64,000 nt of DNA from Arthrobacter livingstonensis (GTDB lineage: Bacteria > Actinomycetota > Actinomycetes > Actinomycetales > Micrococcaceae), in contig NZ_QJVD01000018.1 in the NCBI RefSeq assembly GCF_003219815.1, positions 1 through 64,000 of the forward strand, read 5' to 3'. Under the pieces are notes generated by a model. It did no database searches, was not told where the DNA came from, and saw nothing but the letters and a program-made list of their open reading frames with translations. Shown here one piece after another: positions 26,165 through 35,229 of this stretch. How positions within the stretch are numbered: the first letter of the stretch is position 1; every line of letters starts with the position of its first letter. The position numbers and the translations under genes are program-made.

Positions 26165-27370
26165 GTGACAACCACACCCGGCGAGAGCCCGCAGAAGCCG
26201 CTGACGATCTTGATCGCCGCCGACACCTACCCGCCGCACATCAACGGTGCCGCGCAATTCTCGTTTAGGTTGGCCACCGGCATGACAGCACGCGGCCATG
26301 ACGTGCACGTGATGGCGTGCCGCGCGGACAGCGGTCCCATGTTCACGGAGAAGCGCGATGAGGCAACAGTGCATCGCCTGCGTTCACGGTCGGTTCCCAC
26401 GAACGAATATTTCCGGATCAGCCTCGGGTGGGAAATTAAGAAAGACATTGTGGCACTGTTTGACGTTATCAAGCCCGATGTTGTGCATGTGCAAAGCCAC
26501 TACATGATTGGCGGACGCGTGGTGTCCGAGGCGCGGCGGCGCGGCATCCGCATTGTAGCCACGAACCATTTCATGCCGGAGAACCTGAACCCGTTCCTGC
26601 CGTTCCCCCAGTGGTTTAAGAACGTTGTTGGGCGGGTTTCCTGGCGTGACATGGGCAAGGTCATGAGCCGGGCTGACGTGGTCACCACCCCCACACCGCT
26701 GGCGGCCAAAGCCATGCACCAGCATGCGTTCCTGCGGAAGGTGCTGCCTCTGTCAAACGGCATTGAAGTTGGCAACTATGAGCTGGCGGAAGGTGAAGTT
26801 CTAGAACCGAACATGTACCCTACGGTGATGTTTGCCGGCCGTTTGGCGGAGGAGAAGCACATTGACGTGCTCATTGATGCCATTGCCAAGACGCCTGCCG
26901 AATTGAACCTGCACCTGGTGGTGGTTGGTGGTGGCGAGGTCAAGGCTGCCTTGAAGGCCCAGGCTGAAAAGCTGGGGCTAGCCGGCCGTGTCAGGTTCAC
27001 CGGATTGATCAGCGATGCGGAACTGCGCGACCTCTACCTCAAGGCTGACTTGTTCGTGATGCCCGGCACCGCCGAACTGCAGTCCCTTGTGACCCTCGAG
27101 GCCATGAGCGCCTCCACCCCGGTAATCCTGGCCAACGCCATGGCCCTGCCCCATCTGATGGAGGAGGGCGTCAACGGCTACCTGTTCACCCCGAACGACA
27201 GCAACGACCTGGCCGAAAAAATCACCACGATCATGCGGCTGTCGCCGGAGGACCGTGCCGCCATGGGGTCCGCCAGCCACTCCATGGTGGCCCGCCACGG
27301 ACTGGCGAAGACGTTGGACACATTTGAAGCCATTTATCGTGGCGGCAGCTACGAGGACTACGCAGTTTAA
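26165..27370 (+). CDS. GT4-family glycosyltransferase (mannosyltransferase-like)
   Basis: A 401-residue GT-B enzyme from GTG 26165 with AGGAG about 9 nt upstream. N-terminal domain: AADTYPPHINGAAQFSFRLA, the acceptor-side loop of the PimB'/MgtA type, and VVHVQSHYMIGGRVV. C-terminal donor domain: MFAGRLAEEKHIDVLI, VVVGGGEVKAAL, and the E-x7-E motif region in PGTAELQSLVTLEAMSA. In actinobacteria such enzymes mannosylate lipids (phosphatidylinositol mannosides or glycolipids). Next to a phosphatidyltransferase, a role in glycolipid synthesis is plausible. Confidence 0.92.
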   Translation: MTTTPGESPQKPLTILIAADTYPPHINGAAQFSFRLATGMTARGHDVHVMACRADSGPMFTEKRDEATVHRLRSRSVPTNEYFRISLGWEIKKDIVALFDVIKPDVVHVQSHYMIGGRVVSEARRRGIRIVATNHFMPENLNPFLPFPQWFKNVVGRVSWRDMGKVMSRADVVTTPTPLAAKAMHQHAFLRKVLPLSNGIEVGNYELAEGEVLEPNMYPTVMFAGRLAEEKHIDVLIDAIAKTPAELNLHLVVVGGGEVKAALKAQAEKLGLAGRVRFTGLISDAELRDLYLKADLFVMPGTAELQSLVTLEAMSASTPVILANAMALPHLMEEGVNGYLFTPNDSNDLAEKITTIMRLSPEDRAAMGSASHSMVARHGLAKTLDTFEAIYRGGSYEDYAV

Positions 27371-27453
27371 GACGGAACCGTTTAGTATTGCAGGAGTGCT
27401 TTTCCCAGTGCCGGAATCCCGTCGGGGCTCCAGCCGGGGGAGGCACGCTGCGA

Positions 27454-27527
27454 GGGGCCATAGCTCAGCTGGTTAGAGCGCGGGACTCATAATCCTTAGG
27501 TCCTCGGTTCAAGTCCGAGTGGCCCTA
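27454..27527 (+). tRNA. tRNA with CAT anticodon (Met, or Ile2 if lysidinylated)
   Basis: A 74-nt cloverleaf: acceptor GGGGCCA pairs with TGGCCCT (one G-T), D arm GCTCAGCTGGTTAGAGC, anticodon loop CTCATAA with CAT, T arm CTCGGTTCAAGTCCGAG, discriminator A. The anticodon stem CGGGA/TCCTT has weak outer pairs. CAT is read by elongator or initiator tRNA-Met, or by tRNA-Ile2 after lysidine modification; the acceptor is not that of an initiator tRNA. It is followed by a terminator. Confidence 0.9.
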
Positions 27528-27536
27528 CGTGCAAGG

Positions 27537-27571
27537 AAATCCCCGGAATCACAACGATTCCGGGGATTTTT
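27537..27571 (+). terminator. Terminator after the CAT tRNA
   Basis: Arms AAATCCCCGGAATC (27537-27550) and GATTCCGGGGATTT (27556-27569), loop ACAAC, then a T run. It starts 10 nt after the tRNA. Confidence 0.92.
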
Positions 27572-27689
27572 CGTGTGCAAGGCGGCCCGAATGTCGTGCG
27601 GTGGGCCGTACTCAACCTCCGGACCTGCCGGCGCCGCGCTGCGGGGTGAAATCGTCCAGCTTATTGCCCGGCTCACTCCTTTGCGATAA

Positions 27690-27705
27690 GTTACTCGTGA
27701 GTAAC
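27690..27705. promoter_or_regulatory. Palindromic operator upstream of acyl-CoA dehydrogenase
   Basis: GTTACTC-GT-GAGTAAC, two perfect 7-bp arms with a 2-bp centre, 54 bp before the acyl-CoA dehydrogenase start. The form (TTACTN4AGTAA) is typical of TetR-type regulators of fatty-acid and aromatic catabolism. The regulator is not encoded next to it. Confidence 0.75.
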
Positions 27706-27759
27706 AAGTTTGGCGAACCGCTGAGCCGCTGACTTTCAATATCGCTCCCAAGCAAAGGA

Positions 27760-28956
27760 ATGCCCGTGTCCCACGCTGCTGTTGACCTTAACAACCTGCC
27801 GTACGCCGATGGCGACTTTTACCGATTTGAGCTGTTGCTCTCCGAGGCTGAACGTGAGCGCCTGCAGGAGATTCGCGACTTCCTTGCCAAGGAAGTCAGG
27901 CCCATTGCCGTGGACTGCTGGAACCGGGGCGAGTTCCCCCTGGAACTCATCCCCAAGCTCGCCGAGGCCAATCTCATGAGCCCGGTCCGCCGGCAGGGGC
28001 ACTCAAACGTCTTTGCCGGGATCGTGCACGCCGAATTCACGCGGGCGGATTCCTCCATTGCCACCTTCATGGGGGTCCACGACGGCCTCTTTACGGGCTC
28101 GATCGAGGCCCTCGCCTCCGAGGAGCAGAAGGCGGCCTGGCTACCGGACATCTACGCCATGAGGAAAATTGGCGCCTTCGGGCTCACCGAGCCACTTGGC
28201 GGCTCGGACGTGGCCGGCGGGACCCGCACCACCGCCGTGCGCGACGGCGACAACTGGATCATCAACGGCGCCAAGCGCTGGATTGGCAACGCCACCTTCT
28301 CCGATTGGGTCGTCATCTTTGCCCGCGACGTTGCCGACAACCAGGTCAAGGCCTTCATGGTGGACACCGCGCTGCCGGGCTACACGGCCACCAAGATTGA
28401 AAACAAGACAGCCCTGCGCACGGTGCAGAATGCGGATATCACGCTGGAAAACGTGGTTGTTCCGCATGCGTTCAAGCTGGCCGGAGGCAACAGCTTCCGC
28501 GATACGAACAAGGTCTTGAAAGTCACCCGCCTCTCCGTGGCCTGGCAAGCCGTCGGGCAGCAGATGGCCGCCTTCGACGCAGCACGGCGCTACGCCGTGG
28601 AACGCCAGCAGTTCGGCCGCCCCATCGCCTCGTTCCAGCTTGTCCAGGACCAGCTCGTAAAGATGCTCGGCAACATCGTTGCCTGCACCGGCATGATGGT
28701 CCGCCTGGCCCAGCTCGAGGACCAGGGCCTGGCCAAGGACGAACAGTCCGCCCTCGCGAAGGCCTTCACCACGGCACGCATGCGCGAGACCGTCGCCCTG
28801 GGCCGCGGCATCTTCGGCGGCAACGGAATCGTCACCGACTATGAGATGGCCAAGATCTTCGCCGATGCCGAGGCCATCTACTCCTATGAAGGCACCTACG
28901 AGATCAACACCCTGGTCACCGGCCGCGCCATCACCGGCATTTCGGCCATCGTCTGA
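27760..28956 (+). CDS. Acyl-CoA dehydrogenase (glutaryl-CoA dehydrogenase-like)
   Basis: FAD enzyme of 398 residues oxidising an acyl-CoA to the enoyl form with electron transfer to ETF. Motifs: FGLTEPLGGSDVAGGTRT (FAD/acyl binding), WIINGAKRWIGNATF (second FAD strand), and the catalytic Glu in YEGTYEINTLVTGRAITG. The N-terminus lacks a targeting signal, as expected in bacteria. The C-terminal motif YEGT-x-x-I is like glutaryl-CoA dehydrogenase, which also decarboxylates; the exact substrate is unproven. It is a single gene with a clear operator 54 bp upstream, so it is likely induced by its substrate. Confidence 0.92.
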   Translation: MPVSHAAVDLNNLPYADGDFYRFELLLSEAERERLQEIRDFLAKEVRPIAVDCWNRGEFPLELIPKLAEANLMSPVRRQGHSNVFAGIVHAEFTRADSSIATFMGVHDGLFTGSIEALASEEQKAAWLPDIYAMRKIGAFGLTEPLGGSDVAGGTRTTAVRDGDNWIINGAKRWIGNATFSDWVVIFARDVADNQVKAFMVDTALPGYTATKIENKTALRTVQNADITLENVVVPHAFKLAGGNSFRDTNKVLKVTRLSVAWQAVGQQMAAFDAARRYAVERQQFGRPIASFQLVQDQLVKMLGNIVACTGMMVRLAQLEDQGLAKDEQSALAKAFTTARMRETVALGRGIFGGNGIVTDYEMAKIFADAEAIYSYEGTYEINTLVTGRAITGISAIV

Positions 28957-28991
28957 CCTCCCACGAGGTCGGTGCGGGGAACCCGGCGGGC

Positions 28992-29618
28992 TCAACCGCC
29001 GGTCACTGGCAACAGCACTGACGGGCGCAGGTCGAGAATGAATTGCAACGGGTTGAGGTATGTGTCCCCCCGGCGCACGCCCCAATGCAGGCAGCTGGTT
29101 TCGCCCGGCGGGCCGGCGTCGCAGTGCGTTGGCCCGGCAAGGGTTCCCAGTGTTTCGCCGCGGACCACCGCTTCTCCCGCCCGGAACGGGGATTTTACCG
29201 GTTCGAAGCTCAGTCGCAGCCCCCCGGCAGTGGTAATGGTCAGCACGGGCCGGTCAACCACGACGCCGGAAAACGAAACCACCCCAGCCGTGGGCGCGAG
29301 GACGGGGGAGCCTTGCACTGCAAGGAGGTCCACGCCGCGATGCCCGCCCAGCCACGGCTTGTCCGGCGGATCAAAGGCGTGGACCATCCGGGGTTTGCCA
29401 GCCAACGGCCAACCCCAGGAGAGGGAGGCAGGCAGGGGACGGGCCGCCGTCGTACTTGGGGAAAGCGTGCGTGGGGTGACCATGCCTGCAGCAACCGTCC
29501 CCGGGGCGGGCGCCGCCGCAGCACCGCCTGTGGATGCTACCGAAAGTGGGAGCAGAGCGGCGGCCAGCAGCGCCACCTGAAGCAGGCGCCACCACCGGAA
29601 GCAAAGAAGGGCTGTCAT
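28992..29618 (-). CDS. Secreted M23 (LytM-like) peptidase-fold protein
   Basis: A 208-residue exported protein from ATG 29618. The signal peptide is FRWWRLLQVALLAAALLPLS, with cleavage near an Ala-rich site. The M23 core is GGHRGVDLLAVQGSPVLAPT (metal ligands His and Asp), then VDRPVLTITTAGGLRLSFEP, and SCLHWGVRRGDTYLNPLQF. The usual final HxH is here C-x-H, one ligand changed, so it may be weakly active or a non-catalytic activator. Its substrate would be peptidoglycan cross-links. It is convergent with the acyl-CoA dehydrogenase gene. Confidence 0.88.
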   Translation of the reverse strand: MTALLCFRWWRLLQVALLAAALLPLSVASTGGAAAAPAPGTVAAGMVTPRTLSPSTTAARPLPASLSWGWPLAGKPRMVHAFDPPDKPWLGGHRGVDLLAVQGSPVLAPTAGVVSFSGVVVDRPVLTITTAGGLRLSFEPVKSPFRAGEAVVRGETLGTLAGPTHCDAGPPGETSCLHWGVRRGDTYLNPLQFILDLRPSVLLPVTGG

Positions 29619-29967
29619 GGCTCCAGCCTGCACGCCTACCGGACAAGCAGGCGCCGCACTTTCCAAAAATGGGTGCAAGGCGGGGGTGAGGGCCGCCTGT
29701 GGAGGACTCAAGGGTGGTCGGCCACCACATTGGCCCTGTAGTAACATGGACAGAGCAGTGTGCTCTTTGTGCACTGACTACGCGCACCCCACCCTGACGA
29801 GGTGCCCAAGGGAAATCTTGGGTCCTGCCAACGGATTGCGCCCATACGGTCCGCCACGTGGCGGTTAATGGACGCGCAATAGGGTGCCAGGAGCAAAGCC
29901 GCCGGCGGAATTCCCCGCCACAGGCTGAGAAGCTAAAGAACCGTAAAGAACAAGAAGGAGCGCCGGC
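29619..29967. promoter_or_regulatory. Gene-free leader of the rpsB operon
   Basis: About 350 bp between divergent genes with no convincing coding frame. It holds the promoter of rpsB and probably its 5' untranslated leader, since ribosomal protein S2 often regulates its own messenger. No -35/-10 pair stands out by eye. The rpsB ribosome site is AGAAGGAGC about 8 nt before the start. Confidence 0.5.
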
Positions 29968-30891
29968 ATGCCCGTCGTAACCATGCGCCAGCTGCTTGAC
30001 AGCGGCGTCCACTTTGGACACCAGACCCGTCGTTGGAACCCGAAGATGAAGCGATTCATCCTCACGGAGCGCAACGGCATCTACATCATCGACCTGCAGC
30101 AGTCACTGTCTTTCATTGACCGCGCCTACGAGTTCGTCAAGGCCACCGTTGCCCACGGCGGCACCGTTCTCTTCGTCGGTACCAAGAAGCAGGCACAGGA
30201 AGCCATCGCAGAGCAGGCCACCCGCGTGGGCCAGCCCTACGTGAACCAGCGCTGGTTGGGTGGCATGCTCACCAACTTCCAGACGGTTTCCAAGCGCATC
30301 TCGCGCATGAAGGAACTCGAAGAGATCAACTTCGAGGACGTTGCTTCCTCGGGCCACACCAAGAAGGAGCTCCTGCTCCTCAAGCGTGAGCTCACGAAGC
30401 TGCAGACCAACCTCGGCGGCATCCGCAACCTGACCAAGGCACCGTCCTTGATCTGGGTTGTTGACACCCCGAAGGAACACCTCGCCATCGACGAGGCACA
30501 CAAGCTGAACATCCCCGTTGTTGCCATCCTGGACTCCAACTGCAACCCGGACGACGTCGACTTCCCGATCCCGGGCAACGACGACGCCATCCGATCCGTT
30601 GCACTGCTGACCCGCGTGATCGCCGACGCCGTCGCCGAGGGCCTGATTGCCCGCAACGCCAAGGCCACTGGCAACGACGAAGCTCCGGCTGAGCCGCTGG
30701 CCGAGTGGGAGCGCGAGCTGCTGGTAGGCCACGCGGCTGCCGAAGGCGAAGCCAAGGCAATCTCGGCTGAAGAGGCCGCCGAGGTGCTCACCGGCGACGA
30801 GGCCGAGAAGGCTGCCGCGACGCTGATTGCGGACGCGCCGGCCAAGGATGCCGCGGCGGTCCTCTCCGAAGAGAAGACCGAAGACAAGTAA
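29968..30891 (+). CDS. rpsB: 30S ribosomal protein S2
   Basis: S2 of the small subunit, 307 residues. It starts [20 protein letters not shown], the conserved N-terminus, and contains [37 protein letters not shown] and [19 protein letters not shown]. From about residue 230 the C-terminus is an acidic Ala/Glu-rich extension ([19 protein letters not shown]), the usual actinobacterial tail. First gene of the rpsB-tsf-pyrH-frr-cdsA cluster. Confidence 0.98.
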   Translation: MPVVTMRQLLDSGVHFGHQTRRWNPKMKRFILTERNGIYIIDLQQSLSFIDRAYEFVKATVAHGGTVLFVGTKKQAQEAIAEQATRVGQPYVNQRWLGGMLTNFQTVSKRISRMKELEEINFEDVASSGHTKKELLLLKRELTKLQTNLGGIRNLTKAPSLIWVVDTPKEHLAIDEAHKLNIPVVAILDSNCNPDDVDFPIPGNDDAIRSVALLTRVIADAVAEGLIARNAKATGNDEAPAEPLAEWERELLVGHAAAEGEAKAISAEEAAEVLTGDEAEKAAATLIADAPAKDAAAVLSEEKTEDK

Positions 30892-30999
30892 CTCCTTAGC
30901 CTGCCGGGATGCCACTTGGCGTTCCGGCAGTGCTATGCCCGCCCGGCGCGGGACATTAAGCAACTGGCAAGCAAGAGAAGAAGAAACAGGAGTTTCAAT

Positions 31000-31827
31000 A
31001 TGGCGAATTACACCGCAGCAGATATCAAGGCTCTGCGCGAGCGCACGGGCGCCGGCATGATGGACGTCAAGAAGGCCCTCGACGAGGCCAACGGCGACGC
31101 CGAGAAGGCCATGGAATTCATCCGCATCAAGGGCCTCAAGGGCGCCACGAAGCGCGAAGGCCGCTCCACTGCAGAAGGACTCGTTGCCGCCAAGGTCGAG
31201 AACGGCGTCGGCGTCATGGTCGAAGTCAACTGCGAGACCGACTTCGTTGCCAAGGCCGCTCCGTTCATCGAGTTCTCCAACAAGGTCCTGGCAACTGCCA
31301 TTTCCTCCGGTGCTGCCGACGTCGAGGCCCTGCTGGCCGTGGACGTCGATGGCAAGCCGATGTCCGAGGTAGTCATTGAAGCTGGCGCACTGCTGGGCGA
31401 AAAGGTGGCCATCCGCCGTCTGGCCCGCGTTGAAGGTACCACGGTTGACGCGTACCTGCACAAGACTTCCAAGGACCTCCCCGCCCAGGTTGGCGTGCTC
31501 TTCGCCATCGACGGGGACAACCAGGAAGTTGCCCACGACGTGGCCGTGCACATCGCTGCCATGTCCCCGACGTTCCTCTCCCGCGAAGAAGTTTCGCCGG
31601 AGACCGTCGAGAAAGAACGCCGCATTGCCACCGAGACCGCACAGGCCGAGGGCAAGCCCGAAGCTGCCATGACGAAGATCGTTGAAGGCCGCCTGACAGG
31701 CTTCTTCAAGGACATCGTCCTGGTTGACCAGTCTTTCGCGAAGGATGCCAAGAAAAGCGTCGGCGCCGTCCTTGACGAAGCCGGCGTGAAGGCTGTTGGA
31801 TTTGCCCGCTTCCGCGTTGGGGCATAA
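31000..31827 (+). CDS. tsf: Elongation factor Ts
   Basis: Nucleotide exchange factor for EF-Tu, 275 residues from ATG 31000, with ACAGGAG nearby. The N-terminal UBA-like segment (YTAADIKALRERTGAGMMDV) and the core with NCETDFVAKAAPF, the TDFV element that enters the EF-Tu nucleotide site, are present. It lies 108 bp after rpsB; between them an imperfect CTGCCGG/CCGGCAG hairpin (about 30901-30930) may tune read-through. A terminator follows. Confidence 0.98.
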   Translation: MANYTAADIKALRERTGAGMMDVKKALDEANGDAEKAMEFIRIKGLKGATKREGRSTAEGLVAAKVENGVGVMVEVNCETDFVAKAAPFIEFSNKVLATAISSGAADVEALLAVDVDGKPMSEVVIEAGALLGEKVAIRRLARVEGTTVDAYLHKTSKDLPAQVGVLFAIDGDNQEVAHDVAVHIAAMSPTFLSREEVSPETVEKERRIATETAQAEGKPEAAMTKIVEGRLTGFFKDIVLVDQSFAKDAKKSVGAVLDEAGVKAVGFARFRVGA

Positions 31828-31853
31828 AGCAACGGCACATTGATGTGACGGGG

Positions 31854-31887
31854 AAGGGGCAGCCGCCGGTGGCAGCTGCCCCTTCTT
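31854..31887 (+). terminator. Terminator after tsf
   Basis: Arms AAGGGGCAGC (31854-31863) and GCTGCCCCTT (31875-31884), followed by a weak CTTC run. It closes the rpsB-tsf transcript at least partly before pyrH. Confidence 0.65.
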
Positions 31888-32048
31888 CATGCCCGGCGTC
31901 GGATAGGATTTTAGACGCACCCACCCGTGCCGTCCCACTTTCGAGGGCATGGAACCCGCGCGGCAGCCACACTGCCCGCAAACTGGTCCGACACAACTGC
32001 ATGAGGAACCCGGCCCGTCAATGAGAGCGGGTTCCCACGGAAGGCAAA

Positions 32049-32810
32049 ATGACAACGCACACCCCAGCCACCACCCAGGACATTGCGCACAACCCGTCGG
32101 GCGCCGTCAAGCGCCGCCGCGTGCTGTTGAAGCTCTCCGGGGAGGTCTTCGGGGCCGGCAAGCTCGGCGTCGACATGGACACCATCCGCGACATCGCCAA
32201 ACAGATCGCCAGCACAGTTGACCGGGTGGAGGTCGCGATTGTGGTGGGCGGTGGCAACTTCTTCCGCGGCGCCCAGCTGTCACAGGCCGGCATGGACCGC
32301 TCCCGCGCGGACTACATGGGCATGCTCGGCACGGTCATGAACTGCCTGGCCCTGCAGGACTTCCTGGAACAGGCCGGGGTGGACACCCGCGTGCAGAGTG
32401 CCATCACGATGGGCCAGGTGGCCGAGGCCTACATTCCGCGCCGCGCCATCCGTCACATGGAAAAGAGCCGTGTGGTCATTTTTGGCGCCGGCGCCGGCCT
32501 GCCGTACTTTTCCACCGACACCGTGGCCGCCCAGCGCGCGCTGGAAGTCCACGCCGACGTCGTGCTGATGGCCAAGAACGGGGTGGATGGCGTCTACACG
32601 GCCGACCCGAAGAAGGACCCCACCGCCGTCAAGCTGGACCACCTCAGCTACGACGAGGCCATGGCCCGCGACATCCGTGTCATGGACCAGACCGCCTTCA
32701 GCCTGTGCAAGGACAACAACGTCACCATGCTGGTCTTTGGCATGGAGGGCGAGGGCAATGTTGCCCGCGCCATACTCGGCGAGGAACTGGGCACACTCGT
32801 TACGCCGTAA
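32049..32810 (+). CDS. pyrH: UMP kinase
   Basis: Hexameric bacterial UMP kinase of 253 residues, catalysing UMP + ATP to UDP + ADP. Motifs: [63 protein letters not shown]-like ([16 protein letters not shown]), and [20 protein letters not shown] 32049 is preceded by GGAAGG. Amino-acid kinase fold. Downstream of tsf with about 220 bp, so it may have its own promoter. Confidence 0.97.
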   Translation: MTTHTPATTQDIAHNPSGAVKRRRVLLKLSGEVFGAGKLGVDMDTIRDIAKQIASTVDRVEVAIVVGGGNFFRGAQLSQAGMDRSRADYMGMLGTVMNCLALQDFLEQAGVDTRVQSAITMGQVAEAYIPRRAIRHMEKSRVVIFGAGAGLPYFSTDTVAAQRALEVHADVVLMAKNGVDGVYTADPKKDPTAVKLDHLSYDEAMARDIRVMDQTAFSLCKDNNVTMLVFGMEGEGNVARAILGEELGTLVTP

Positions 32811-32958
32811 CGGGCTTCGACGCGGACCGACGCCGGCGCGGACCGGCCCGCCGGGTGTCCCTGTCCGCCAGCCCGCCCACGGTAGGATGGTTTGAGAATT
32901 ACCGCGTGCAAAGGCCGCGGATGTGTCGAAAGAGTCACAACAGTTGAGGGAGATAGAC

Positions 32959-33516
32959 GTGATCGAAGAAACTTTGCTCGAGGCCGAAGAAAAGATGGAC
33001 AAGGCCATCGAGGTCGCGAAAGAGGACTTCTCGGCCGTCCGGACCGGCCGTGCCAACCCAGCCATGTTCTCAAAGGTATTGGTGGACTATTACGGTGCGC
33101 CGACACCGCTTCAGCAGCTCGCGTCCTTTGCCGTGCCGGAAGCACGCACGCTGCTCATCACGCCCTTTGACAAAGGTGCCCTGCACGAGATCGAGCGGGC
33201 CCTGAGTTCCTCCGAAGTTGGCGCCAACCCCTCGAACGACGGCACCGTCATCCGCGTCGTCATGCCGGAACTGACCCAGGAACGCCGCAAGGAATACGTC
33301 AAGCTGGTCCGCACCAAGGGCGAGGACGCAAAGGTGTCCGTCCGCAATATTCGCCGCAAGGCCAAGGAATCACTGGACAAGTTGGTCAAGGACGGCGACG
33401 CCGGTGAAGACGAGGGCTCTCGCGCCGAAAAGGAACTTGATGTCCTGACGAAGTCACACACCGACAACATTGACGAGATGCTCAAACGCAAGGAAGTCGA
33501 GCTTCTCGAGGTCTAA
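32959..33516 (+). CDS. frr: Ribosome-recycling factor
   Basis: A tRNA-shaped factor that, with EF-G, splits post-termination ribosomes. GTG 32959 is chosen because GAGGGAG lies just before it and it gives exactly the family length of 185 residues; an ATG at 32923 would add 12. Motifs: EDFSAVRTGRANPAMFSKV, PLTQERRKEYVKLV-like (PELTQERRKEYVKL), and the C-terminal HTDNIDEMLKRKEVELLEV. The stop TAA overlaps the ATG of cdsA (TAATG). Confidence 0.97.
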   Translation: MIEETLLEAEEKMDKAIEVAKEDFSAVRTGRANPAMFSKVLVDYYGAPTPLQQLASFAVPEARTLLITPFDKGALHEIERALSSSEVGANPSNDGTVIRVVMPELTQERRKEYVKLVRTKGEDAKVSVRNIRRKAKESLDKLVKDGDAGEDEGSRAEKELDVLTKSHTDNIDEMLKRKEVELLEV

Positions 33517-35162
33517 TGACGGACCCCAAGCCTGCGCCGGACGGTTCCCCAGGGGAGGAGCCTGCCGCACCGCTCCCGGGCGCCGACGGTTCCCCGGGCC
33601 TGGAGGCGTTCCAGTTCCCCACCCGGAAAGCGCGGCGTGTAGCTGAACTGACGGGCATGATTGCCGTTGTCGTGCCCGAAAAGAGTGGGGCTAAAAAGGC
33701 AGCAGCAAAAAAACCAGCAGTAAAAAGGGCGGCTCAAAACGCCGTGCCCGAAAACGCCGTGCCCTTCAAGGCTGCGCGCAGGGCCGCAGCCTTGAAGCAC
33801 GACGCCGCTTCCCGCCCGGGTGCCCCCGTCGCCGACGCTGGTGCGCGCAAGCAGCCGGCACCCGGGTCGGCGGCGGCGGTCCCTGCCGCGGGCCGACGCA
33901 GGGCGGATGGCAGGACCGCCGCCAAGGCCGCCAATCGGGCCGGCGCGGCGAAGCCCGCGAAGAAGAATCGGTCGGCGCAGGATTCAGTCGTGCGCCAGCC
34001 CGAATCAGACGCGCGGAATCGGCCGACGCAGGAATCAGCTGTGCGCCAGCCGGAGCCTGCCGCCGGGAATCCGACGCCGCAGGAACCGGCAGCCCGCCCG
34101 CCGGAGCCTGCTGCCGGGAATCCGGCGCCGCAGGATTCCGGGATAGGCCAGCCAGAGCGCGCCATCGGGAACCGGTCGCAGCGGGATTCCAGGGTGGTGC
34201 GCCCGCCGGTGCCCGCCGCATCCGTGACGGGCCTGCCGGCCGTACCGGTGGCGCCCGCGCCCATCGCGCCCATTCCTGCTTCCGCGGCCGCCCGCAAGGC
34301 GCCCCGTACGCCCAAGGCCGGACGGGACCTTCCGGCGGCCATTGGGGTGGGCGTCGCGCTGCTGGTGCTGGTCCTGGGCAGCCTGCTGTTCTTCCCGCTG
34401 GGGTTTGTGGTGGTTGCCACCGCGTTCGTGGCCGTGGGCGTGTGGGAAGTGACGCGCGCTATCGGGACCAGGGGCATCAAGGCGCCGTTGACCCCGGTGA
34501 TGATCGGCACGCTGGCCATGCCGGCGTCGGCTTATTTTGCAGGCTCGGAGGGGCTCCTTTTCGCCCTGGTGGCCAGTGCGGGGGCCACCTTGCTGTGGCG
34601 TTCGCTTGACCCCGAACCCGGGGCCGTGAAGAGCATCCTGGCTGGAATCTTCTCACTGATGTGGATCCCGTTCCTGCTCAGCTTCGTTTTCCTCATGATG
34701 GTCGGGGAACGTCCGCCCACCACCGGCCTCACCCTGGACCTGGCCAACTTGAACCCGGGGATCCTCGAGGTGGTCATCATGCTCCTGCTGGTGGTTGCCA
34801 ATGACACCTTTGGCTACCTGGTCGGGGTGCTGTTTGGCAGGCACCCCATGGCACCGAAAATCAGCCCCAAAAAATCGTGGGAGGGCTTTGCCGGTTCCAT
34901 GGGAGGCGCCATGCTGGTGGCCATTCCCGCAACCGTGTTCTTCCTCGACGTACACTGGTGGGTGGGGTTGGCCCTCGCCATTGGTATGGTCTTTGCAGGC
35001 ACCGGCGGCGACTTTGCCGAGTCCATGGTCAAGCGTGAACTTGGCGTCAAGGACATGAGCAATCTGCTGCCCGGCCATGGGGGCGTCATGGACAGGCTGG
35101 ATTCCATCCTGTTTGCCGCTCCCGTTGCCTATGCCATTTTTAGTGTTCTAGGCCGGCTCTGA
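33516..35162 (+). CDS. cdsA: Phosphatidate cytidylyltransferase with a long repeat-rich N-terminal extension
   Basis: Membrane enzyme making CDP-diacylglycerol from CTP and phosphatidate. The catalytic part starts near residue 270 with about eight transmembrane helices and ends with the signature MVKRELGVKDMSNLLPGHGG and DRLDSILFAAP. The first 270 of 548 residues are predicted disordered: Lys/Ala-rich (KKAAAKKPAVKRAAQ) and then five 17-residue repeats at 151-235. Usual family length is about 270-300 residues, so the extension roughly doubles the protein. Translation is coupled to frr by TAATG. Confidence 0.94.
   Translation: MTDPKPAPDGSPGEEPAAPLPGADGSPGLEAFQFPTRKARRVAELTGMIAVVVPEKSGAKKAAAKKPAVKRAAQNAVPENAVPFKAARRAAALKHDAASRPGAPVADAGARKQPAPGSAAAVPAAGRRRADGRTAAKAANRAGAAKPAKKNRSAQDSVVRQPESDARNRPTQESAVRQPEPAAGNPTPQEPAARPPEPAAGNPAPQDSGIGQPERAIGNRSQRDSRVVRPPVPAASVTGLPAVPVAPAPIAPIPASAAARKAPRTPKAGRDLPAAIGVGVALLVLVLGSLLFFPLGFVVVATAFVAVGVWEVTRAIGTRGIKAPLTPVMIGTLAMPASAYFAGSEGLLFALVASAGATLLWRSLDPEPGAVKSILAGIFSLMWIPFLLSFVFLMMVGERPPTTGLTLDLANLNPGILEVVIMLLLVVANDTFGYLVGVLFGRHPMAPKISPKKSWEGFAGSMGGAMLVAIPATVFFLDVHWWVGLALAIGMVFAGTGGDFAESMVKRELGVKDMSNLLPGHGGVMDRLDSILFAAPVAYAIFSVLGRL
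33966..34220 (+). repeat. Five 51-bp tandem repeats in cdsA
   Basis: Five in-frame 17-residue units begin with Asn: NRSAQDSVVRQPESDAR, NRPTQESAVRQPEPAAG, NPTPQEPAARPPEPAAG, NPAPQDSGIGQPERAIG, NRSQRDSRVVRPPVPAA. Units 2-3 are closest. They are Pro/Gln/Ala-rich and lie in the disordered N-terminus. Confidence 0.9.
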
Positions 35163-35229
35163 TGCGCACCCTGCGGGTACGCACATGCCCGGTTTCCGTC
35201 CAAGCAAGCACCACCCCCGAGGAATGACT

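Noticed and set aside
30103-32055. A 650-codon open frame on the minus strand across rpsB and tsf
   Set aside because: It is antisense to two conserved genes; long frames on the opposite strand are common in high-GC DNA, and the translation shows no known domain.
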